From Deltaproteobacteria bacterium (lineage in GTDB: Bacteria; Desulfobacterota; WTBG01; CAIYCZ01; CAIRTM01): a DNA stretch of 59,348 nucleotides. This document shows positions 52,384 to 59,348 of the stretch, piece after piece. How positions within the stretch are numbered: position 1 is the first letter of the stretch; every line of letters starts with the position of its first letter. The DNA lies in the NCBI GenBank assembly GCA_024276465.1, contig JAJRXD010000079.1, positions 1-59,348 of the forward strand. Reading direction: 5' to 3'. A model generated the notes under the pieces. It ran no database searches. It saw only the letters and a program-made list of their open reading frames with translations, and was not told the DNA's origin. Made by a program: the position numbers and the translations under genes.

Positions 52384-53745
52384 ATGATTAACCCGGCGGG
52401 TGAAATGCAGAATCAAAAAAGATCAAGATGGGCATGGGCATTGTATGATGCTGGAAACAGTGCATTTGCTACAGTGATAATGGCAGGGTTTTTTCCTGTT
52501 TTTTTTAAAACCTACTGGAGCAGCGGATCTGATGTAACAGTTTCAACTTTTCGGCTTGGGGTGGCAAATTCTGTAGCAGGGCTTTTAATTGCAGTTTTTG
52601 CTCCTTTGCTTGGCGCTTTTGCTGACAAAGGCCTGGCAAAGAAACGGTTTCTTGGGGTTTTTGCCGGTTTGGGGATAGCAGCAAGTGCCGCTCTTTTTTT
52701 TGTTCAGGAAGGAAACTGGCCATATGCAGCAGCCATTTATGTTGCAGGAGTTGTCGGATTTTCAGGTGCAAACACTTTTTATGATTCACTGCTTCCATCA
52801 GTTGGTGATAAAAAAACAGTTGACCAGACCTCAGCACTGGGTTTTTCCCTCGGGTATCTTGGGGGTGGGATAATTTTTGCCTTTTTTGTCTGGATGGTGC
52901 TCAGCCCTGAAACCTTTGGTCATGTTCTGCAGAAAATGCAGAAACTTTTCTCATTACCTTTAACAGCTCATGTTTTTACTTCTCCCCCCCGGGTTGCTGT
53001 AATCAGGTGCTCCTTCCTTCTGACTGCTGTATGGTGGGCGCTGTTTACAATACCCCTTATGTTTTTTGTGCCGGAACCAAAGGCTGCTGAGACTGAAAGG
53101 TCAGGCAAAGATATGTCAGGGGGATTAAATCAGCTGTTCCAGACATTCCGTGAAACAGGACATTATAAATCTGTATGGATTTTTCTTCTTGCCTACTGGT
53201 TCTATATTGACGGGGTAAATACTGTTATTCGCATGGCAGTTGATTACGGAATGTCCCTTGGCCTTGAATACAGCCACCTGATTTGTGCCCTGCTGATTAC
53301 CCAGTTTGTTGGGTTCCCCTCTGCACTGCTGTTCGGAAGGCTTGGAAAATGCTGGGGGACAAAAAATGCGCTGTACGCTGCAATTGCAGGTTACCTTATA
53401 ATTGTCCTGTGGGCAATGGCAATGACAGATAAAGCTGAATTTTATCTCCTTGCAGTTATGGTAGGGCTTGTGCAGGGCGGGATCCAGGCGCTGAGCCGTT
53501 CCTGTTACTCACGCATGATTCCTCAGGATAAAGCAGCACAGTTTTTCGGGTTTTACAATATGGCTGGAAAAAGCTCGGTGATATTTGGACCTGCAATAAT
53601 GGGTATTACAGGATATCTGAGCCATAGTCCCAGGGCAGGTATTGGAATATTGGCACTTTTTTTCATAACAGGTGGGATTTTGCTATGTTTTGTTGATGAA
53701 AAAAGCCTGAAGTGTAAACAGGGGCTGAATGAAAACCCGGGTTAA
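52384..53745 (+). CDS. UMF1-family MFS transporter
   Basis: 453 residues, 11-12 membrane segments, Atg22/UMF1-type: WAWALYDAGNSAFATVIMAG near the N-terminus, FSGANTFYDSLLPSV, LGFSLGYLGGGIIF and SRSCYSRMIPQDKAAQFFGF. These proteins are inner-membrane permeases, proposed for amino acids or sugars, mostly uncharacterised. Start at 52384 or, more likely, the ATG at 52405, where the family's usual N-terminus begins. The repeat element abuts the gene. Confidence 0.85.
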   Translation: MINPAGEMQNQKRSRWAWALYDAGNSAFATVIMAGFFPVFFKTYWSSGSDVTVSTFRLGVANSVAGLLIAVFAPLLGAFADKGLAKKRFLGVFAGLGIAASAALFFVQEGNWPYAAAIYVAGVVGFSGANTFYDSLLPSVGDKKTVDQTSALGFSLGYLGGGIIFAFFVWMVLSPETFGHVLQKMQKLFSLPLTAHVFTSPPRVAVIRCSFLLTAVWWALFTIPLMFFVPEPKAAETERSGKDMSGGLNQLFQTFRETGHYKSVWIFLLAYWFYIDGVNTVIRMAVDYGMSLGLEYSHLICALLITQFVGFPSALLFGRLGKCWGTKNALYAAIAGYLIIVLWAMAMTDKAEFYLLAVMVGLVQGGIQALSRSCYSRMIPQDKAAQFFGFYNMAGKSSVIFGPAIMGITGYLSHSPRAGIGILALFFITGGILLCFVDEKSLKCKQGLNENPG

Positions 53746-53814
53746 CAATACCAGTCACACAGGTGGCTGCAGGGTTCAACTGAATTTGACCACAGTGTTT
53801 CCGGATGCAAAGTA

Positions 53815-54972
53815 TCACTGGCTGATATAGCCTTTTTGCTGCAGCTCCCTGTAATATTTTTTAGCCCTTTCTATTGAATTAAAAATAAGTGCAGAGCTCA
53901 TGGTGGCAAGTGAGACTGCATCAACTTCAGGATTAAAGCCTAAAGGTTTCAGAATAGATTTTCCGATCAGCTTTTTGCGGGTTCTGATAATTTCTGAAAT
54001 ATTCCATTCCATATTGCCATATTTCGTTATATGTACAGGATCAAAGTCCACAATGACTCCTCTGTCATCAAAGGTCAAAATAAAATGTATTGCATGGCAG
54101 ATATCACAGACTGAATTTCTGCTGATCATTTTTGAAAAAAATGTCTTTTCACCATCTTGTCCAATGGCTTTCCCTATAAAAACATACTCGTCATTACTGA
54201 GAGCCACTTTTTTCAGTTCTCTCAGTTTCAATCCCCGTGATTCCATGCTTAGAGATATTTTTTTCTTTATCTCCATATCAGAGCAATAAGGTTCCGGTCT
54301 TTCCATGGTTACTTTAATTAAACCTTTCTCCCTTGCTTTTTTTACAATAGTATGCAGGTCAGCCTGCAGAGCATCCCATACTTCCTGCACAAAGTAGAGG
54401 GGGCTGCTGATTTGACCTATGTGTGACCAGGTGATAATGCTCTGTTTTTCGGTTCTCCTGACCATGAGAATAAACGGGGTTCCGCACTGGCCGCCAACAG
54501 TCTCATAAATTTGAAAGTCAGGGTCAGGAATAAGAGGAAACTGAACAGCTTTTTCTTTTTTGAATTTTTTAATTTCACGAAAGTTATTGCCGGGACAGAT
54601 ACCAAGGATTTTAACTCTACCCCTGAGGTTATTATCCTTTTGAATTGACTCATAAACTCTGTTAAGAACAGGTGCCTGGGTCTGGCACGAAAAACAATAG
54701 ACATTTAAAAATTCTACGATTATCAGTTCGGTCTGAATGTCAAACAGAGTAAAAGAATAAAATTTGTTCAAATCCCCTGTTTCTCTGAGATTATCTGATA
54801 TCCCCAGGTATTGCTTTTCCATCGGGGTCAACATGGCCTGGAAAATGATTTCCGGAAAGTCATCCCCTGCGGAAAAAAGGCAGGTTGTCTGCATGCACCA
54901 TGCTTTGGGAAAGCACAAAAGTAAAAAGCCAAAAAAAACAATTGTTTTTGTCATTTTCTTAATCAGGGTCAT
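53815..54972 (-). CDS. Exported redoxin with FMN-bind-like C-terminal domain
   Basis: About 385 residues. N-terminal export signal (KTIVFFGFLLLCFPKAWC); thioredoxin-fold domain with the active-site CxxC in VYCFSCQTQAPVLN and GQCGTPFILMV (about residues 100-200). Then, at about residues 290-375, SVCDICHAIHFILTF and FNPEVDAVSLATMSSALIF, which recalls the FMN-bind motif (VDAxSGATxSS) but with SLAT in place of SGAT. Suggests a periplasmic electron-transfer or thiol-redox role. Start uncertain (54972 or 54954). Domain tandem inferred from motifs. Confidence 0.65.
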   Translation of the reverse strand: MTLIKKMTKTIVFFGFLLLCFPKAWCMQTTCLFSAGDDFPEIIFQAMLTPMEKQYLGISDNLRETGDLNKFYSFTLFDIQTELIIVEFLNVYCFSCQTQAPVLNRVYESIQKDNNLRGRVKILGICPGNNFREIKKFKKEKAVQFPLIPDPDFQIYETVGGQCGTPFILMVRRTEKQSIITWSHIGQISSPLYFVQEVWDALQADLHTIVKKAREKGLIKVTMERPEPYCSDMEIKKKISLSMESRGLKLRELKKVALSNDEYVFIGKAIGQDGEKTFFSKMISRNSVCDICHAIHFILTFDDRGVIVDFDPVHITKYGNMEWNISEIIRTRKKLIGKSILKPLGFNPEVDAVSLATMSSALIFNSIERAKKYYRELQQKGYISQ

Positions 54973-55216
54973 TATGATAGGCAACAAGTTGATTTATTAA
55001 GCTGTAGGGTTTAATTATGATCTGCTCAGATCAAAAATCAACCAGTTTTTTTGTCCGGGTTGTTCTTGCAGCCCAATCCCTGTTAGATAGAACGTGCTCA
55101 ACAAAAAGTGTATACCTGAATTTTGTACCCATCTTACAAATAAAAATCTTTTTTTTTCCTGTAATAAGCCGAAAACAGAAAAAACACATTAATAATAAAA
55201 AAAACCGGAATTTATT

Positions 55217-56380
55217 ATGGATGAAAACAATCACAAAGATAAAGATGAAACAGGTACCAATGACAGAGCTGGCTTGTCCGAACCGGACAGCAGTAAAATT
55301 GATGAGGCTGAAATTGAAAATATTTTCAGTGAAATCAGTGCTGAAACCAAAGGACAGGAGGAAACCCTGCAGGCAGAAGCAGGCAGTTCCGGGAAAGAAC
55401 AGGCAGAGGCAGAGGGGGCTCAGCCCTCAGAGGCAGAGGCAGTTCAGCCCTCAGAGGCAGAAGCAGGCAGTTCCGGGAAAGAACAGGCAGAGGCAGAGGG
55501 GGTTCAGCCCTCAGAGGCAGAAGCAGGCAGTTCCGGGAAAGATCAGGCTGACCAGGCACAAGAGGGTCAAACACAGCAGGCCACTGTTGCTAAGCGCGCA
55601 GAAGAAAAAAACAGCCCAGCTGAAACAAAAAAAAGATTCTGGATCACCTGGGCTGAACACATTTATAAAAAAACTTTAGATATGCCTGTCAAAAAGGTTA
55701 TTTTTATATGCACAGGCCTGGTTCTTGTTAGTATTGTTTTTGTGCTGGTCATAGTCATTACCCGGTCTCAAAAGCAGTCCAGGTTTCCTGAAGAATCTCA
55801 GGAACAACTCTCTGATGATGGTGTTACCGAATATCAGGATGAACTGAATGGGTCTAAAAATCAGAAGAATTTCCAGTCTCAAAAGCAGGATCTGGACAGG
55901 GAAATGCAGCAGCGTATTAATCAATATACCAGGCAATACTGGCAGAATATAAAACTGCAATATCTGAAATGCGGCAATATGTTAGACGATGCTCTGGACC
56001 GGAGGTGGACAGAACTGACGGCAAAATATCCGGATCTGCTGGACACCGTGGAATTATTAATATGGGAAGAGATAGAATATTTTGGCAGTGAAACAGATCA
56101 TGGGACCGGGTGCATTTTAGTATCTGACAGAACTGTTATTGAAGGGGTCAAAAGAAAAATAAGGGAAATAACCCGGGAAAACTGGGAGTCGTTAGATCTG
56201 GATAAAATAGCTGATATTCCGGATGAGGACTGGCTGTGTTTTCGCTGCAAAGTTTTTCGAGATCTGGTATCAACAAACCCTTTTAATGAGATGTTTAGCG
56301 ACCAAAATGAAGATCATAAAAAGCGCTTTCTTATCAAGCTCAACGCAGAAAATCCCGATACACGCAAACAGGGCATATGA
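55217..56380 (+). CDS. Acidic repeat-rich single-pass membrane protein
   Basis: 387 residues, no family recognised. N-terminal 130 residues are low-complexity and acidic, including three copies of a 20-residue unit (SEAEAGSSGKEQAEAEGxQP). Next comes a basic stretch, then a membrane segment at about residues 160-182 (KVIFICTGLVLVSIVFVLV), then a 200-residue helical C-terminal domain with GTGCILVSDRTVIEGV. Probably inner-membrane anchored with a cytoplasmic disordered tail. Followed by a strong terminator. Confidence 0.7.
   Translation: MDENNHKDKDETGTNDRAGLSEPDSSKIDEAEIENIFSEISAETKGQEETLQAEAGSSGKEQAEAEGAQPSEAEAVQPSEAEAGSSGKEQAEAEGVQPSEAEAGSSGKDQADQAQEGQTQQATVAKRAEEKNSPAETKKRFWITWAEHIYKKTLDMPVKKVIFICTGLVLVSIVFVLVIVITRSQKQSRFPEESQEQLSDDGVTEYQDELNGSKNQKNFQSQKQDLDREMQQRINQYTRQYWQNIKLQYLKCGNMLDDALDRRWTELTAKYPDLLDTVELLIWEEIEYFGSETDHGTGCILVSDRTVIEGVKRKIREITRENWESLDLDKIADIPDEDWLCFRCKVFRDLVSTNPFNEMFSDQNEDHKKRFLIKLNAENPDTRKQGI
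55375..55555 (+). repeat. Tandem repeat inside the membrane-protein gene
   Basis: About three near-identical 60-bp units (GCAGAAGCAGGCAGTTCCGG... ending CAGCCCTCAGAGGCAG), in frame with the gene, with shorter partial units between. Such in-frame tandem repeats often vary in copy number between strains. Confidence 0.75.
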
Positions 56381-56400
56381 TTCCAACAATGCCACAACAG

Positions 56401-56443
56401 AAAAGGGCCTGTGGCCGGGTGCAATCCAGCCACAGGCCCTTTT
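56401..56443. terminator. Rho-independent terminator, bidirectional
   Basis: Perfect 15-bp stem AAAAGGGCCTGTGGC (56401-56415) and GCCACAGGCCCTTTT (56429-56443), 13-nt loop, A-run on one side and T-run on the other. It separates the convergent repeat-protein gene and acs. Confidence 0.9.
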
Positions 56444-56471
56444 AAAAGCTTCTGTGAATTTTTTCTGTTAA

Positions 56472-58448
56472 CTACTGCCTGTTTTTAATCAGGTCATCTA
56501 CAACACCAGGGTCAGAAAGAGTGCTGGTGTCGCCAAGCTCACTGGTTTCCCCTGCTGCAATCTTTTTCAGGATTCTCCTCATGATTTTACCGCTCCTGGT
56601 TTTGGGAAGTCCTGATGCAAACTGAATCTTGTCAGGGGTTGCGATTGGACCAATCTCAGAACGTACGTGCTTCACAAGATCTTTTTTAAGGTCTTCGCTC
56701 TCTTCAACCCCTGCATTCAGCGTTACAAACGCATATATCCCCTGACCCTTAATCTCATGGGGCATACCCACAACTGCAGCTTCTGCCACCAGGTCATGTG
56801 ACACAAGGGCACTCTCAACTTCTGCTGTACCCATTCTGTGTCCTGACACGTTAATAACATCGTCAAGACGTCCCAACAGGATAAAGTCACCGTCAGAATC
56901 CTTCCTTGCACCATCGCCTGTATAGTATCTGCCGCTGAACTGACTGAAGTAGGTTTCTTTAAAACGTTCAGAGTCTCCATAAACAGTTCTCATTATCCCG
57001 GGCCATGGCTTTTTAATAGTAAGGTACCCGCCTTCATTAGCATCACAGGCAGTCCCATCCTCCCGGATTATTTCAGCATCTACTCCGAAAAACGGTCTGT
57101 TTGCCGAACCTGGTTTGATTTTCATGGCGCCTGGCAGCGGGGTGATAATAAACCCACCTGTTTCTGTCTGCCAGTATGTATCGACTATTGGACAGCGTGC
57201 CCCGCCAATTTTGTTATAATACCACATCCAGGCCTCAGGGTTAATCGGCTCACCCACAGTGCCTAAAATTCTGAGACTGGTTAAGTCCATGCCATCAACC
57301 CATTTATCTCCCTGGGCTGCAATGGCACGTATTGCAGTTGGCGCTGTGTAGAACTGGTTTACCTTGTATTTTTCAACAATCTTCCAGAATCTGGAATAAT
57401 CCGGATAGCTTGGAACCCCCTCAAACATCACGCTTGACGTGCCGTTTGAGAGAGGTCCGTACACAATATAACTGTGTCCCGTGACCCAGCCAATATCAGC
57501 GGTACACCAGAATGTATCTTCCTCTTTCAGGTCAAATACATACTTCAATGTAACATTTGTATAAAGAAGGTATCCGGCTGTTGTATGAAGCACACCCTTT
57601 GGCTTTCCTGTGCTCCCGCTTGTATAGAGGATAAAAAGAGGATCTTCAGCATCCATCTGCTCCGGCTCACAGTACGGCTTAATATCAGGCGCTGACATCT
57701 CTTCATGCCACCAGACATCACGGCCCTGCTTCATGGACACATCTGAGTTTGTTCTGTTAACAATAATGCTGGTTTCAATAGTAGGACAATCCTCAAGAGC
57801 TTTATCTGCATTTCCTTTAAGTGGAATATTTTTTCCATTTCTGAGTGAGCCGTCACTGGTAATAAGTATCTTTGCCCCGCAGTTCTGAATCCTGTCCCTG
57901 AGAGCCTCTGCGCTGAACCCTCCGAACACTATGCTGTGAACAGCACCAATCCTCGCGGATGCAAGCATGGCAATGGGAAGCTCAGGTATCATTGGCAGAT
58001 AAATTGCAACTCTGTCACCCTTTGAAACACCCTTTTTTTTCAGAACATTGGCAAACCTGTTTACTTCATAGTAGAGTTCCTGGTAGGTGTATGTCCTTGC
58101 CTCATCAGGTGGCTCCCCCTGCCATATAATAGCTGCCTTGTTTTTTCTTGCGGTTTTCAGATGTCTGTCAAGACAGTTATATGACACGTTTAGCTTTGCA
58201 CCCTTGAACCACTCTATCCGGATATCATTGAAATCATAATCAAGTACTTTGTCCCATTTTTTAAAAAAATCTAAATTTTTTTCTGCCATCTCACCCCAGA
58301 ACCCTTCCGGGTCTTCGATGGAGCGTTTATACATCTCCTCATATTGTTCCATGCTGTTAATATATGCTTTTTCCTGAAGTTCCTGTGGGACATCAAACAC
58401 ACGTCCTTCCATGCTGAGCGATGTCATTGTTTTTTTCTCTTCCGCCAT
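56472..58448 (-). CDS. acs: Acetyl-CoA synthetase Acs
   Basis: 658 residues from the ATG at 58448, chosen because AAGGAGG lies 7 nt upstream (an in-frame TTG upstream is not needed). Acetate + ATP + CoA -> acetyl-CoA + AMP + PPi. Motifs: [20 protein letters not shown] (P-loop), [25 protein letters not shown] and the C-terminal [13 protein letters not shown] containing the lysine acetylated in other bacteria. Full length, single gene with its own terminator. Confidence 0.93.
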   Translation of the reverse strand: MAEEKKTMTSLSMEGRVFDVPQELQEKAYINSMEQYEEMYKRSIEDPEGFWGEMAEKNLDFFKKWDKVLDYDFNDIRIEWFKGAKLNVSYNCLDRHLKTARKNKAAIIWQGEPPDEARTYTYQELYYEVNRFANVLKKKGVSKGDRVAIYLPMIPELPIAMLASARIGAVHSIVFGGFSAEALRDRIQNCGAKILITSDGSLRNGKNIPLKGNADKALEDCPTIETSIIVNRTNSDVSMKQGRDVWWHEEMSAPDIKPYCEPEQMDAEDPLFILYTSGSTGKPKGVLHTTAGYLLYTNVTLKYVFDLKEEDTFWCTADIGWVTGHSYIVYGPLSNGTSSVMFEGVPSYPDYSRFWKIVEKYKVNQFYTAPTAIRAIAAQGDKWVDGMDLTSLRILGTVGEPINPEAWMWYYNKIGGARCPIVDTYWQTETGGFIITPLPGAMKIKPGSANRPFFGVDAEIIREDGTACDANEGGYLTIKKPWPGIMRTVYGDSERFKETYFSQFSGRYYTGDGARKDSDGDFILLGRLDDVINVSGHRMGTAEVESALVSHDLVAEAAVVGMPHEIKGQGIYAFVTLNAGVEESEDLKKDLVKHVRSEIGPIATPDKIQFASGLPKTRSGKIMRRILKKIAAGETSELGDTSTLSDPGVVDDLIKNRQ

Positions 58449-58992
<544 letters not shown>

Positions 58993-59000
58993 GAGAATTC

Positions 59001-59046
59001 AGGCACTTGGTCCGCGGTATTCATCGGGACTGGGTGCCTTTTTTTT
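59001..59046 (+). terminator. Terminator of tRNA-Pro
   Basis: A 13-bp stem with G-U pairs, AGGCACTTGGTCC (59001-59013) and GGACTGGGTGCCT (59027-59039), followed by a run of 8 T (59039-59046). Classic intrinsic terminator 9 bp after the tRNA. Confidence 0.9.
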
Positions 59047-59097
59047 GTCCGGATGCAAACAGTAGACTTTTTATGCAGTAGATTTGCCATTGACAGG

Positions 59098-59220
59098 CTG
59101 TGTCGTAATTATGAATGAGAAGGGGCGCTGTCTCGCTTACAGGGCGTAACATATTGAAATTGCATGGGACAAAAAGCGTAAACTAAAGTTTGCGGCTACC
59201 AAAACCCTGTTGCGACACAG
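59098..59220. repeat. Inverted-repeat-bounded element, possible MITE
   Basis: CTGTGTCG (59098-59105) and CGACACAG (59213-59220) bound 107 bp with no coding frame and no known domain. The size and ends suggest a further small non-autonomous element. The last 128 bp of the window contain no gene or clear signal. Confidence 0.45.
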
Positions 59221-59348
59221 TCAGTGAGCGCTGAATCAGAGCATTTCGATCGCTTGAATTTTGAGGGAGGTGGCAAGTTGGACAACCCCCGACCCATTCT
59301 GTCAAAACTATTTTTGCAATCCGGGAGAATCCCCTATAAAAATGAGGT

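Noticed and set aside
55017-55679. 220-codon + strand frame over the repeat-protein start
   Set aside because: Low-complexity Lys/Arg/Gln-rich text from the shifted repeat; the 55217-56380 frame has the membrane segment and a coherent C-terminal domain.

Overview
This window looks like a chromosomal segment from an anaerobic Desulfobacterota (former Deltaproteobacteria), probably near Desulfobacterales. That is an inference from gene families (LarC, Acs, B12-radical SAM, NusG-like antiterminator leading a glycan locus, UMF1 transporter) and a moderately AT-rich composition; no marker gene fixes the taxon.

Layout. 1-4.5 kb: the end of an FG-GAP/VCBS-type protein, a 36-residue Cys/His protein, a small membrane protein, an AbiE-type and a MazEF toxin-antitoxin (TA) pair, and a transposase relic. 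4.6-7.5 kb: an acyl-CoA synthetase and larC on the + strand. 7.5-52.1 kb: a very large, almost entirely minus-strand surface-glycan locus. Its first genes are a winged-helix regulator with a strong promoter and a NusG/UpxY-like antiterminator. Next comes a module of HpcH/HpaI aldolase, KdsB-like cytidylyltransferase, 2-hydroxyacid dehydrogenase, SDR and HAD phosphatase. Then comes a nonulosonate block: PseB, PseC, an aldo/keto reductase relic, PseG, an N-formyltransferase where PseH would be expected, PseI, a divergent second NeuB-family protein, two groups of APH-fold kinases, an assimilatory APS reductase, a class-III aminotransferase, a CMP-sugar synthetase and a Gfo/Idh oxidoreductase. Downstream are glycosyltransferases, methyltransferases, an ABC exporter, a B12-radical SAM enzyme, an asparagine synthetase, DegT aminotransferases, a flippase-like membrane protein and a VapBC module. 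One + strand gene, a GT39/PMT-like membrane glycosyltransferase, interrupts it. 52.4-59.3 kb: a UMF1 transporter, a redoxin with an FMN-bind-like tail, a repeat-rich membrane protein, acs, and tRNA-Pro(GGG) with clear promoter and terminator.

How it works together. The locus appears to make nucleotide-activated sugars (CMP-pseudaminate-like, a possible second nonulosonate, and a 3-deoxy-ulosonate-like sugar), assemble and decorate them (glycosyl, methyl, formyl and amino transfer) and export the product through an ABC flippase. The antiterminator at the head probably keeps polymerase moving through the long operon.

Main oddities. Five otherwise intact minus-strand genes each carry one in-frame TAA or TAG with open, homologous frame on both sides and no frameshift; at three sites Glu is the expected residue. 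One of them is the antitoxin of an intact RelE/ParE-like toxin. The window also holds six TA-type loci, at least four families of palindromic or MITE-like repeats, and several gene relics.
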